From NCBI RefSeq assembly GCF_011397635.1, contig NC_064769.1:17687207-17751206 (forward strand): a DNA stretch of 64,000 nucleotides, in the 5' to 3' direction. Below are positions 35,347-48,650 of the stretch, one piece after another. A program made the position numbers and the translations under genes. The stretch comes from Epinephelus fuscoguttatus (lineage: Eukaryota > Chordata > Actinopteri > Perciformes > Serranidae). Each line of letters starts with the position of its first letter. The stretch's first letter is position 1. The notes under the pieces are model-generated. The model had not been told where the DNA came from. It searched no databases and saw nothing but the letters and a program-made list of their open reading frames with translations.

Positions 35347-38300
35347 TCAGTGCAGTATGGTGATACTGCGGTCGGTGACAGCAAACGCCGGCAGCAGTGG
35401 GGCACTGAAGGGATGTGTGACAGTGTACAGCACAGCGCTGGAGTCCGGCTCATAAAACAGCAGTGTGTGACTGGGCCAGTCCAGCAGCAGGCCAATCCTC
35501 TGGGGTCTCCTCACCACCTGCAGAGGCACCTTCTTCCCTGCGTGGCAGAAGGAGTAGTCCCCGTCGTAGTGGCACAGCACCCATGACTGACTGTTGTGGC
35601 CCAGCCGGGCCTCATCCCCGGAGCCTTTGCGCTCCAGAGAGCTGTAGCAGACCCCGACCTTAAAGGCACCACTCTGGCCCACGTCCACCACCCAGCTGTG
35701 GGTGCCAGAGGACATGGACAGTGAGCCCAGTGCGTTGGGCCAACAGTCAAAGCGTGCCGGGTCGTAGGGCAGAGGTTGGCGAACTTTTTTGTGCAGAAAG
35801 GTCAGAGTGCAGACATCATCAGACAGGGACAGAAGGGGGCTCACTGTGCGCTCATCAAACTTTAAATAAGACGATCCATAAGCTGTGGGAAGAAGATCGA
35901 GATGGAATGAATGTCACAAACTGCTGCACTATAAGCAGACATGCTTTGAGGCATTATAAGAATCTTTGTATCATGCTGTCCACCTTTCAGATTTCCATGA
36001 ACAACACTGGATTTTTGTGCCACTCTTATGCAAATTATCTCATTTTTCTCCAAGTTTAGATCCATTTCAACACTTGCACCGTTCAGTTGTTACATTTTGA
36101 CCCTTCACAATTACTGTTGTATTCAACCAGAGTGCAAAATACATCAGGACACAATTTAGTCTATGTAGATGAATGTGAATACTACTAATATATGAAGTAT
36201 ATTTCCAGAGCTACTGCACACTACCACAAGTCAGGAAGATTCTGGGTGCGGAAAACATTGAAAATCAAAAAGGTCAAATCATGTGTACACTTATCTTTAT
36301 GGCTAACACCAGTATGTGTGATAAGTAGTGGTATAAATAAATAAATACAGGAATTCTATACTTGTATGCAGTGTAGTGGGATGTGTAGTTTCAGGTACTT
36401 TATACTTTTTTATGTGAATGTTGTACAGTGGTTACTAGTTACTTTTCTGATGAACATTTAATTACAAAGCTTGATAACACAGCATTAGCTTAAAACTAGC
36501 ATACACATTAGCTTGTAAAATATAATATGAATCAGTATCAATGATTCAGTATTATTATATACTGTATACAGAACTATAACACATAAAGGAGCCATTCTGC
36601 ATAATGAGCACTTCTACTTTAAAAGTCCCATATTGTGCTTATTTTCAGGTTTATACTTGCATTTTGAGTTTTTACTAGAACATGTTTACATGCTTTAATA
36701 TTCAAAAAAAAGCATTATTTTTTTCCCTCATACTGTCTGTCCGAATATACCTGTATTCACCCTCTGCCTGAAACACTCCATTTTAGTGTCTGTCTCTTTA
36801 AGACCCCTTCTTGGAGAGTGTCTGCACTGATTGGTCAGTATTTCCGGGTCTTCCCACTCTGCATCTCTGCAATCTCTTCATCGTCACTGCAGCAGAGGCA
36901 ATGGCTTTACTGGCACTGTAGCAGCATTTTGTACCTTTTTAGACCGTTTCACTGGAATTGCATTGCTAGATAACAGCTTGGGTCAATGTTGACCTTCTGT
37001 CAGCAGATGTCATTCATATATGATGCAAAACTTTAAAACAGGAAATACAAAGGGACCCTTTAAGATTCTTTATTTTTTAAGCCTGAAATGGTCTATAAAG
37101 TGGTGACATCACAACTTCACGGAAATCCTGACAGCTTGTTTAAAGGCACAGTTTCTGAACACTGACTGTGCACATTCCTCTGTGGATTGTTTGGATATGT
37201 TCACAGTATTTATATAGCACCTTTACCCTTATTAATACAATGCAGGTAAAGGTGCTATATAAATACTGTGCACATTCCTCTGTGGATTGTTTGGATATGT
37301 TCACAGCATCTGCTTTATATTAGAAAAGACTTTTTTTTTTTTTAACAACATGAAACCTTTAACATTCGGGCACATTTTATTGATAATCTTACTATATAAT
37401 GATGAAAACTCTGTCTGTGGGTGTGTCTGTGTCTCTGTTCCACGTTTTTCTCCTCACTGACTTGGTCAATCCATGTGAAATTTGGCACAGTGGTAGAGGG
37501 TCATGGGAGGATGCGAATGAAGCAATATTACATCAATTGGCCAAGGGGGGGTGCTATAGCAACCAGCTGAAATTGCAAACTTTGAATGGGCTTATCTCAT
37601 GCCCTGTATGTTGTAGAGACATGAAACTTTGCACAGAGATGCCTCTCCTCATGAGGAACACATTTGCCTCAAGAACCCATAACTTCTGGTTATATAGATT
37701 TTCCAGCATTTTGAATTTTTGGAAAAACACTTAAAATCAATCTCTTCCTAGGAAGTTTGACCGATCTGCATGAAACACAGTAAACATAATCTAGGGACCA
37801 ATATCTAAAGTTCCCTCTTGGCAAAAGTTGGAAAACTTACTAAAACTGAGCTTCTATAAGGCAATGAATATTGCGGAGGGCGTGGCTCATCACATAAAGG
37901 TGTATAACATCTCAAGGGTTTCACCGATCACCACGCAACTTTGTAGGCATATGACCACACATAATCTGAGGGGACCCCTCCATTATTGACCCCATCAAAC
38001 AAAATGGGGGCGCTAGAGAGCTAATTTCTTATCTAGGCCTAACCGCCATATTGATTTTTACTAAACTTGGTAGATATGTAGAACAGGACGCCTCAAGGTG
38101 ACTGGAGAAATTTAACTCTAATTGGCAACTGGGTGGCGCTATAACAACAGAAAAATGCTTAAAAATGGCTAAAATGCGACCGATCGCTGTGGCTCCCCCT
38201 GTGGCCCAATGTTTATTTTTTTTCTAATTTTTGGTATGACTTAGTCATGGTATGGTATGCTGTACATAATCACGGAAACTGTCAGTGTGTCATTCTGTCA

Positions 38301-41300
38301 GTCAGTCATTCTGTCTGTCACACGTTTTTCAAAATATTTTCTGTCTGAATGCATTGCTCTTCTTAATGGGTTCAGTTGACTATTTAATCTTCAATTTCCT
38401 ATGACCTGTATCCCAAACACACACCACGTGAAACTGTACGTGGGCAACTGTGCACTCAGTGGGTATGGACTAGTATTTAAGTACTTTGAATGTAAGAACT
38501 TTGCTTGGACTTTTAATTGAGCAAATGATCTTCTATTACCGAATGGATATCACGAAAGGACAGTTACTTTTCTTGTTGAACTGTTTGCCTGCAACATTTC
38601 TCAGGGTGTCTCTGTCTCAGGCATCTACTTTTACATCATCACACACACAAAAAGTATTAAGAATGAACAAACTGAGCTGCCTGGTTTTGATTTAAGAATA
38701 TACCGTTTTCCACATTTTCAAGGTTAGCAGGTATGATAATAATTACCATCATCAGTTATGTTATAACCTTGTATGTTCCTGTTGGATCTGTTGTGTCTGT
38801 ATTATGACTGAATAAAAATCTACTAACCGTTTGGCCCCAGCAGCAACGCGGTGGCCCACAGACCTCTCAGCAGCTTGCTGTCACTGCAGCCTGGGTTCAG
38901 GTTGAGCTGGTCTGTATCACAGGGCTCCCCAACCCCCTCTGCCTCCTCCACCCTGACACACACACAGACCACAGGGAGAGACATTACCCCTCTGGTATGT
39001 CCTGAGCATGAACATAATATTCACAAACAATGTCACGTGATGAAAGCTCACCTGTCAGCTATCTCCTGGACACTGGTCTGAAAGACAGAAACAAAGTGAT
39101 GACTGTTCTGGTAGTTTAACGACCATCATCACGATACTGTTATTTGAACACAATAACCCCCTGTCCTCCCTCAACAAAAATGTCCCAGTCTCTCACCACC
39201 AACTGTGCGTCTGGAGTGTGCGTCAGTGTGTGCACCAGGCCGGAGCGTGTTTGCGACAGACTCGCCAAAGCCTGGCTCCAGTGGGCTCTCTGGGTGAGGA
39301 GACACTGCTCCACCCGCTCCTCCTCTCGCTGCACCTCCTCCAAGAGGCGCTGCTCCTCCTCCTCCAGGGCTTCACGTGCTGCGCTGACCTGAGCCACGAT
39401 CTGCTCCCTCGCCCTGCTCGCCGATGCCTACGCCAAGGAGAGAAGAGAAAATATTAGACACAAGTTTAGTTTCTAAAGCCCATACATTCGTGTAATGTTT
39501 CTAATTTTTTTAAATCCCACTCACCTTCTGAACCCACTCATTTATTTCATTTTTTGTGATACATATTTTAGCAGCAAAGTGAAAAAACGAATAAGAAAAA
39601 CTCATCCTTGTCAACAAACACTTTTTATTTTCATTTCTAGAAGGCTTCTCTCAAAGGCAAATAATTTGTTGGACATGTTGAGGTTGCAACTACAGCGTTC
39701 TTCCTACTTTGACAAGTCAAAATGTCTGCTGTGAGAAAAACTTGCTGTTTTAGCACTCATAAAAATCAATTAAAAACTGATTAATAGGAAGGCATTTGAC
39801 TAGATCTTACATCCTCAGTCAGCTCTTGCACTTTATTTCTATTAAATTATAACGCTGTGTTCAGTTATAAGTAAGCACCTGTGATTACCTTCTCTGCATG
39901 AAAAAATCAAACACAATGTGTATTTATGACATTGCAATGTGGCAGTTGAAATACCAATGAAGCTACAGAGAATTATCACATCGATCTGCCACTCCCCTCA
40001 GCTTTACATAGCTTTACCATGAGGTTCAGCTCATTGTTTAGCTGTTGCTAATCAGCAGCAACACAAACACTTGATGGTGGGGGCCCAAGAAAGCACAAAG
40101 GTTGATGATGACATCTCACACTTCGCACAAGTGACTTCCCTCGTGTGGTCATAAACAAACACACCAATAGTAACAGAGAATCAGTGACCAGATTTGTAGC
40201 CAACAGCATTGTTTCCACAGTGTGGAGTAAGTTTGTTTTATGTTGTAGGACACTTGGTGATTTGACTGTTGCTCAGATAAGGTGCAATCTTAGAAATAAA
40301 GGGATTAAGTAGAACCACACAGGGTTCTTCAGCTGACCCCCATTGACTGAATCACCATGATGTTGTGCTAATACTTCCGTGTAGACAACTGGCAATTGTT
40401 TTGAATTGCAGAGACATGAGACATCTGTTGTCATTTATTCAGTTGTAACTGTAACATTTTAAGATATATAGTTAAGCACAGTGGGTCAACCTATCTGACA
40501 TATTTCAGCCAGCTAAAAAGACTCACCTAAAAAATAACAGTATCAGTGTAAATGAATGTTGTAGTTGTTCCTTTGCTCTAAAATTACTGTTTTTGTCAAT
40601 GGAGTCTGGTGGCTTTGAGATAACAGCTTCAGTACCCCGGCGGAAAATCAGTGAGAATATTGTAAATATAACGCACACTTAAACTGACACAGATTTTTTT
40701 TTTTTTACGTGGTTTAAAAAACAACCAAATGAGACAGCATCTGTTCAGCACCATTTTATTTTATGTAAACAAATATTGTGATTCAGTCTATGGGTCTATA
40801 TAAGGGTCTTCAGCACCCATGCTTTCAACACTCTTCGAAGAATTCCTTCTTCCAAAAAGGGTTCTTTGGATGAAATGGATTTTTTTGGAACCCTTAGAGA
40901 AAATAGTGTCAGTGCCACAGATGCAGCAAGACATATAAATGCATGTCACAGTCTAAGAGACAACCAACACAACAACACATAGTTCATCTCCTAACAGGTC
41001 ACACTCTGCCTTTTTATTTACCCCTTCACTTAATTAGTTTTTTCCCTTTAAAGTTTATGTTTATGCATTTGTAATAATTTCATTGTTGGTAATTGTTTTT
41101 CACTTTTCACTGTCTTAAATTGTAATTGTGAAAAGGAATGTCATACCAATAAAGCTTATTGAATTGAGTTGAACTGAATTGAAGAAACTCACCATTGCCA
41201 AAATATGCTTTATACATACCATCTATGGTGGCTCTGCTGATACTTTTTCTACTAGGATCCACACTGATCTCAGAATTAACAATATCAGTCTATATTATTC

Positions 41301-43715
41301 TTTACATCATGCAAATCTGTAAGTTCTATATGGTCTAAGTTCTCTGGTGTGCCCTCTAGTGGAATCCTCCAGTAACACGCGTTGTACATAGGCAATTATG
41401 TGAATAATTCTGTTCACAGCACAGCCAGTTGTCTATGTAAACACATGGTTAAAAAGCAAGCAGGCTATATCTCCTGCATTAGTTTCACAAAGAACCACTG
41501 AAGAACCCTTTCTTTAAAAAAGAGGTCTCCAGAGCCAAATCAGGTCCAGCCTCAGCCCTCAAGGAAGAACCTTTTTGGAACCCTTATTTCTAAGAGTGTA
41601 CCTAAGTGATTGTCTTACCTGCCCTTGTTGTTTGCTTGAGATTTGATTTGCTGGTGGTAGCTTGTAAGTGAGAAAACTACACATGCATGACCGTACCTAC
41701 CCTTTAGACACCCATTGAGTGAGAGAGGTTAATAAATACAGGTGCACTGAAAGAGGCAGTGTAGTGATAAATCAGCAAGTTATACAGTGCATGAATAGTT
41801 AACATGTTGTTTCCTGCTTTATACATGCATTTACTACTGCAAAGTACCTCATTATTTTACTTTTTCAGTGTAAAAAGATCTGAAATTGTTTAATCATTGT
41901 TAGAAGTGCGGTAAATTATATTCTATTCTAATATATTATATTCAAAAGAATTTAGATTTAGGGAGCCGATATCAACACCATGCTGATAATTCATTCTGTT
42001 TTTCCAAAGTAGGCTATTGTTATGTATTAACACATGAACTCATATAAATAATTAGGAATGTTTTTACTATAGAGGGATGATTTCTGTCACAATTTACTCT
42101 CCTTGTTGATGACAATCACTGTTTCATGTGCAATAAAGTGCAGGGACAATGTGTCCAATAATTAATTTAATTATTTATCAGGCAAAAAACAATCACTTAC
42201 TGGTTTCTGCTTCTTAAATGTGCAGGTTTTCAGATTTTTTTCAGTCTGATACATCATTATAAACTAAATATCTGTGAGTTTTGGCACAGCTAGTCACACC
42301 AAACAAGCAATTTGAGGAGGGAGAAGAAACTCTGATGGTATTTTTTTTACTATGTTCTGACATCTGATAGATTTAACAGCTTATTAGACAATTAAAGAAA
42401 TAGTCAACAAATTAATTGACATTAAAAAATTATCTTCAGTTGTAGCCCTCATGCAAAGACACTAATTATAGAGGTCAATATTCAAACCCAACACGTGTCT
42501 GCACAACGCATGTGTGTTGTCACATGACTGTTTTATTAAGGCGAGCCAGCCAACATCAGACACACTGTACTTGTGAAACTGTTCAGGCTCCACAGAGCAG
42601 TGTGTGTATCAGCACTGAGGTTGGCACAGCGTCTGTGTGATCATTAGTGTGCAGCTGAGTGGGTGGGGATCAGTGGCATTATTTCTCACCTGAAGCTTTT
42701 GCTCTTTGGCTGTTAACGTCTGGCCGATAAACCTCTCGATCCTCAGTGCCTGCAGCTGCATTTTCTCACACACATCCACCAGCTGGTTCTGGTAAAAACA
42801 CACACACAGACACACACATACACACACTCATCAGCTAGAGACGCAACAAGAAAATCCTGTCTTTTCAAATACCCAGCTGAGGAATCAGCTAGAAAAAAAC
42901 CCCATGCAAATTGTGGCACACCCAAGAAAGAATCATGAAGTGTAAGTATGACACTGTCAAATATATGAGCACAGCTTGTCAGCACTCATTGCTTCATGAC
43001 AGAAAACAGGAATACAATAATAGAAAATAGGAAAAATACACATTTTCTGTCATTAAAACCACTTGACAAAGAGATAGAGGGATGACTTTACAGGTAGACA
43101 AAGTAAAATGAGTGGATAAACATATAAACCTGTCTGACAGTTAAAAGTAGGGCAGATAAAAAGTCACAAGGCATTCACACAAAGTGAAACGAACCTTCCT
43201 GGGCTGTTTCTCACCCTGCAGGTATCCTCACCCATATTTCCAGAGCTGACACATCATCAGTATCATGCCACAGCTCAGCCAACACATTTAAAGGAAGCAA
43301 ACAGCTGTTGTGTATAAATACAGTATTTATATATAACACTCACCCTCACTGCGGTTACTCTGGTGGCCAGAGGGGTCACAGTGTGTCCGTGGCAGGGGCC
43401 CACAATGGCGCAGTGAGAGCAGATGAGTCTCTGCTCGGTGCCACAGAACCAGTCCAGCTCAGCCTCATGCTCCACACAGAGCTCACACTCCCCGGAGAAG
43501 ATCCCGGACTCGGTGTCAGCGGTTGTCGCAGAGGGTGAGCCCGGCACCGGAGTGTCCCCCTCCGGCTGCTGCTGCTGCTTCACCCCGCCGCTCAACACGG
43601 AGAAAATAGGCTGCTCAATATCCATCTCGACGGTTTTCACACCGTTTAAAGTCTTCCCCGGGTCGGTCGGTGAAGACGGGCATGTTAGCTCACACGTTAT
43701 TAGCTCCTCGGTCAT
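35347..43715 (-). CDS. bspry: B-box and SPRY domain-containing protein (BSPRY)
   Basis: Six coding exons on the minus strand: 43715-43344, 42788-42690, 39427-39197, 39077-39052, 38952-38828, 35882-35347. All are GT-AG and in frame for 462 aa (human about 402). A B-box zinc finger (~75-115, CELC, WFCGTE, LICSHCAI) has no RING before it, as usual for BSPRY. A Glu-rich coiled coil (~125-235, LEEEEQRLLEEVQREEERVEQ-type) follows, then a SPRY/B30.2 domain (~285-462) with SWVLCHYDGDYSF and LLFYEPDSS. Human BSPRY is an epithelial protein that binds 14-3-3 and regulates TRPV5/6 calcium channel traffic; this is family knowledge. The 26-nt fourth coding exon is unusually small. An in-frame ATG at 43802 with no stop between would add 29 residues; I chose 43715 because its MTEELITCELTC frame leads straight into the conserved region, but this is not certain. 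Confidence 0.93.
36622..37062. repeat. MITE-like interspersed repeat
   Basis: It opens AAAGTCCCATATTGTGCTT and closes AATACAAAGGGACCCTTT, matching a common fish non-autonomous repeat. It lies in the last bspry intron. No coding potential. Confidence 0.55.
37166..37306. repeat. 41-bp direct repeats around a perfect 21-bp hairpin
   Basis: The 41 bases at 37166-37206 recur exactly at 37266-37306. Between them, 37207-37227 (TATTTATATAGCACCTTTACC) is the perfect reverse complement of 37245-37265, leaving a 17-nt loop. The whole lies in the last bspry intron. It resembles a hairpin inserted with a long target duplication, but no known element is recognised. Confidence 0.9.
37387..38473 (+). mobile_element. 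Helitron-like non-autonomous element
   Basis: It begins TC (preceded by A) in TCTTACTATATAATGATG, ends CTAG (followed by T), and has a possible 3' stem CCACGT/ACGTGG at 38424-38443. A^TC...CTRR^T borders and lack of terminal inverted repeats are Helitron hallmarks. The body repeats GGGGGCGCTA-type motifs and has no helicase. It is 1087 bp long, in the last bspry intron. Confidence 0.5.
41010..41185 (+). repeat. LINE/SINE 3' tail
   Basis: The sequence CCAATAAAGCTTATTGAATTG runs into degenerate (AATTG)n, a typical 3' end of fish LINE/SINE copies. It lies in the bspry intron between coding exons 2 and 3. Confidence 0.5.
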
Positions 43716-43802
43716 GGCACAATAACGCAACAGGTGCACCGACAGAGCTGGAGTCGCACCTACAGTACGCTGTAATACAGGTGTAACAGGTGAGCGGAAC
43801 AC

Positions 43803-46800
43803 GGAAGTGACACGGACAGCAGAGGTCAGAGCTGGGAGAGGAAAAAACGGTTTCTGCTCTGCTGGTTTTTTAGGTGTTTGATTTGGGCGTGAGCTGATAA
43901 CCGTCTCTCCAGTTTTAAATCACTGGGTAATCCATCACAAACAGGTATATTCTTTAATTGGCCTGAGGCTATAAAAAGCTGAAATGTCACTTTACATACT
44001 GGAGTGTCTTTCAGTCTCTTTATCTCTCCATTTTCATCTTAAAACTCCTCAGATTTTGAGCTGTGACCTTAAATAAAGTCACAGGGGACAGAAACCTGCA
44101 GTAGTCTACTACAGATTAATTATTTTGAAGTTAGTTATAGGCCTACCTGACAATGTATTTTAGTGGTAAGTGATACTTTGTATTCTACTAGGATTAGTCA
44201 TTAGTCCATTTTTGCAGGTAAATATTTTGCATGAAAACAATCGATGAGTACATGAATTTACACCAGTATCATGATCAGGTGTAAATGCATAAAATGAATG
44301 CATAAAAAAGAAAGGTGCAATCTAATTTAAATGAAAGGACAGCTCTTCCAGCCATCAATTTCAAAATCACATTTTCGCCCTGCAGCTTTTTTGTATTAAA
44401 TCATTTAATAAGACAATTATACAAACAAACAATGTCAACTTAAAATCTGAAATCATTTTGTACAATTTCCAGCAGTAAAAATGTGTAGCCTATACACTCA
44501 ATAAAGAAATGTTTTAACATTCCATCAGCTAGAATATGTCAACAGCCTGGTGCTTTTTCCTGAATTCTGGGGAACCTCCATAGCAGGGCTTCTTTTGAGT
44601 CTCTCTAGCTAGGCTGGTTTTGGATTCCAAATCCAAAAAAGAAAAAGTCTCAGGGGAAAATCGAGAAATCATTAGTGCTTGGACAGATTTGTTTGCTTTC
44701 ATAGCCAACACTGCAGCGTTAAAGGTTGCAAATAATCATAAATAGCCCACTGGAGCGTAACAACTTTGTGGTTAAACATAATAATGAATGCTCATTAGGA
44801 ACTATTAGTAATGATGACAGGCTAATGAAGACCAAATAGACTATGTCAGCGTTATTATAAGGCGCATATATGTATTGTGGCTCCAGATGTCCAGCTTCCT
44901 GTTATATCTTTTGATATTAAAGGTAGCTGCATCTCTTTGTAGTCTCCATGCATCTGTTTGTAGTTTTGTGTCTCTTTGTGGTTATTTCGTGTCCCTCTGT
45001 GGTTGTTTTGCACCTTTTTGTAGTTATTTTGTGTCTTTTTGCAGTTCCTTTGCATGTCTCTGTGGTCATTTTGAATCTCTTCCTGGTTGGTACTTGTTCA
45101 TTTGAGTGACATTGTGCAGGTTTAGGTCAGTGAGGACCCTGTGTCACATTCAGTAATCCATCCATGGAAGAGACATACATAAACTGAAAAGTTTAAATCA
45201 CATGATTTTAACTTGCATTCAGGTCTATATTTTGATTTTAAATCAGTTCAAAGTAAATGCAGATTTGCAAATGCAGATTTCTCACATGACACTAATAACA
45301 ATATTTTTCTGATGTCGATCTATCTAAGCTATAGGGCTATATATATCACTATATGGCACCATTATACAAAACCACATTGAAAATAAGCAACTTGATTTTC
45401 AGTGTGATTAAATGTGCTTCAATGTTACCTCGAATTAGACTAAACTCAGACTAAGCTTTAATTCTAATCATATTAATTATTTTTTAGCCACAACCAGCAG
45501 CTCAATAGCTGGCTTTGTTGGTCAACAGAATGTTTTCCATCCTTTGGTGGCCATAGTTTTTGCAAAATATGAGGCTGAATTTTGTCCTGGATGTCCCAGC
45601 TAATGTGAATTCATGCTTGATTAGTTAATTTTCTGGAAGTCATCCCTTTAGACAACAAGATTTTGTAATATGATTACCTGATATTTATTATGATAACATT
45701 CAACTAAAACATTAAATTGTCATACCCATACTGTGACAAGGAACTATCTTTTCTCAATGAGGACTTTTCATTTATGTACTGTAGACTTCCCTCTTTTTGA
45801 CACATTTTTGAATACTTTTCTCATATTGAAAAACTATCCTGTTTTTTCCTTTCATTTGGAATTTTCCTTTTGTTTACAAGTTACCATAGTGAGAAAACTG
45901 TGGACAATTATAATCAAATATAATCAGATTTTCCAGGGTGGATAGGTGTGATAGACACACAGTTTCATCATATGTGTGTGTGTGCCCAGGGATGAGCGGT
46001 GCAGCCACACCTCAGAGACGACTCTGTTTAGAAATAGTGAACAACACCCACTGTCTGGGAAAGCCCTGGAAACCTCAAATGTACTTTTTGAAATACAGTC
46101 TGCCCTTATTTCTAAATGGCCAGGCCCATTCCACTGAACTGACTGTGCAGTCAGTTAGGTCAGCTGCAACCAGCATCACAAGAATTATGTTTTCATTTCT
46201 AAAGCAACACCAGGGTGCAACCATAAAATGTACTAAAATAACCTACTGATAATGGTAAATTAACAGAACTGTTGTGTGCAGTGCGATGATGCCATATAAA
46301 ATGAGAATCTACAGACATTCTGTGTTTTATATTTTGTGGAACTGGAAAAAGAAATGAATTTACTGTGCTGTATTTTAATTCTTGTTCTGACTTGATATAT
46401 TTATGTTATTGGAAGAAAATTTCGATTTATGTTCATTTAATTTGCCAGTGTTACATAGTGTTTTAACTGTAAATGTTAGTATAATTATACTCCTCTCTAC
46501 CCATGTGCTTAGTCCTCACCACTGGGTGCCAATAATTAAAGTTTCCAATTAACTTCTTGTCAGCTTTTTAAGAGGAAAATTAGGACTTGAGGCTGAAATT
46601 CAAGGGAAGTAAAAGGCTTTGCATGGGTTTGTATCCTCTTTGTATCCATTTCTATCCCATCACTGTTTAAATGAAAGACTTTTTGTTAAAGGTTTTGGGA
46701 GGAAACAGATCAAATCTCAAGAAATTCAAACCTGCACAAGGAACGACACACCTCCCACTCCTCCCATCAGCTCCATGTCTGTGCGTAACTGGATAGAGTG

Positions 46801-48000
46801 ATTGACTCTGGCTCAGACAAGGTGCGTTTCCACACATTTCACATTGAAAATGGGAACAGCAGAGGCACAGGGCTGCTATTGTTTGCAACATAAAAAGCTG
46901 TTTTGTAATGGGGAAAACTCGTAAACACAAGAAATGCATGTGTTCACATCATAAAACGAACAAAGGTTTGTTGTGAAAGAGCTTGATACATGAATGCATA
47001 CTGTATTAAAGTGAATAATAATGAAATAGAAATATTTAATACTGCAAGCCTTTACTAAAAAGAGAATTACACCAGTCTTTCTCTCTTAACACACCCTGTT
47101 GAGTTTTGAAAAATGAATACCACAAAAATAAAAGCAAATTCTCTCTTCTCTGGTTACCCTTTCAATGGACTTAAATTCATTAACTAGAGAAAATGGGTGC
47201 TGGTCTGTGACATTTCTCATTCTTTCCCATATAAGACTGGATTAAGATTTCTTGGGAAGCTATCTATCATCATAACTTTACCAATAAATCAAAATATTGT
47301 TAAAGGGAAAACCATGTGTTTCTTTAAAGTCTGAAAACCAAAAATCAACAACTCAACAAACAATGGAAATAATGTGACTGTATTTCAGAAACTTACTATT
47401 TTAGGTCATAACTGATGATATCTCAAATCTTCATATGTTTCCAAATTCAAAATTGTTCTTCTAAAACTCTTCTGTAATACAGGTCCTGATCTCCAGATGG
47501 TGCTCACTCACTTTACTAGCTGAACTGAAAGTCATCCGTAACTAGACAGATGTGTTTGCACGGGTACACCACTGAGTACACAGCTCATTGCTCTGAACAG
47601 TGTAAGTGATAGCAGCACACCTTTCTTGATATATCATTTTTTGTCTCATTATCTCTTCCTTTCCTTGTGCTCCTGCAGCAGCCTGTAAGTGCATGATCAT
47701 CATACTATTTCATCCATACAATACTCAATGGTTCTACATCAATAAGCCTAATTTTGCAGCATGTCTTTGATGACAAATACCACTGAACAGATGAGTAGAA
47801 GGCATGGATGAATGGAGAGTGGATACAGGTGTAGGTAACCAACTGCAGATGTTCATTAGTGTTCCCCCACTGGGATGACATCACACAAATAAAAATAACT
47901 TTTATGGGGTCTGGAAAAGTTTTTCTCTTCTAAAATTTTATGGATTAAAAATGCACAATTCATTGAGTCTTTTTGGGAAGGCTGAGTAGCAACGCCATAT
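43803..48000. other. Intergenic sequence, no gene seen
   Basis: Beyond the bspry 5' end nothing gene-like is recognised for about 4 kb. The only clear structure is the 21-bp minisatellite at 44922-45089. Short open frames on both strands lack domains or splice context. Confidence 0.45.
44922..45089. repeat. 21-bp minisatellite, eight units
   Basis: Eight contiguous 21-bp units of the form TTTTGTGTCTCTTTGTGGTTA, diverged from each other at several positions each. Because 21 is a multiple of 3, both strands stay open with a 7-residue period (minus strand rich in N, K, Q, E). No evidence that it is translated. Confidence 0.85.
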
Positions 48001-48650
48001 TGAGACACCACCCTCACTGAACTCATCTCTGGTGGGAATGAGTCTGCCTACAGATGTGAGACTGACCATGGTGACCTGGTGTGGACAGAGCAACCTGGTA
48101 CTCAAGGCTTTGGAGATGGTTGTGGATTACCTGAACAATGCAGCTCCACCTGCATCCATCACCCTGTGTGACTCTTTGGTAGACACTGTGGAGTCCTTCT
48201 GCTTCCTTGGCTCCAGGACTTCAGGTGGGAGCTGAACATCAGGGTCCTTATCAAAAAAAGCACAGCAGAGGATGTACTTCCTGCAGAAGCTGAAGAAGTT
48301 CAACTTGCAGAAGACAATGGAGTGCACTTTTTCATGGCTATCAAGTCCATCCTCAGCTTGTCCACCACCATCTGCTGCCACAGCCATGGATAAGGGCAGA
48401 CTGCAGCACATTTTTAGCTCTAGAGAGAGGATGAATGGCTGCAATCATCCATCCCTCCAGGACCTGAACATCTCCAGGATCCAGAGGCAGGCAGGAAAGA
48501 CTGTGGTTGACCCCTCCCATGTATTCAAGGCAGGATACAAATTCTTTGAAACACTTCTGTCTGGCAGGAGGCCATTAGGACCAAAACTTCATGTCACAAG
48601 AATAGCCTCTTCCTGGCTGCAGCCAAGGAAAATATAAAAGAAGGAACAGT
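48000..48650 (+). pseudogene. Non-LTR retrotransposon reverse transcriptase C-terminal remnant
   Basis: The frame at 48032-48235 contains EMVVDY, ITLCDSLVDTVESFCFLGS, and a second frame at 48272-48637 contains MYFLQKLKKFNL and CNHPSLQDLNISRIQRQAGKTV...FETLLSGRRP. These are the hallmark end of fish LINE (Rex1/L2-like) polyproteins just after the reverse transcriptase core. The two frames are out of register and stop codons intervene, so this is a 5'-truncated dead copy. Confidence 0.75.

Noticed and set aside
35721-36059. 112-codon plus-strand frame opposite bspry SPRY exon
   Set aside because: Antisense reading of the last exon and intron; no recognisable product.
43423-43725. 100-codon plus-strand frame opposite bspry exon 1
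   Set aside because: Shadow of the bspry B-box exon on the other strand.
44922-45089. Possible CRISPR-like regularly spaced repeats
   Set aside because: Units are contiguous with no spacers and the context is a vertebrate genome; it is a minisatellite.
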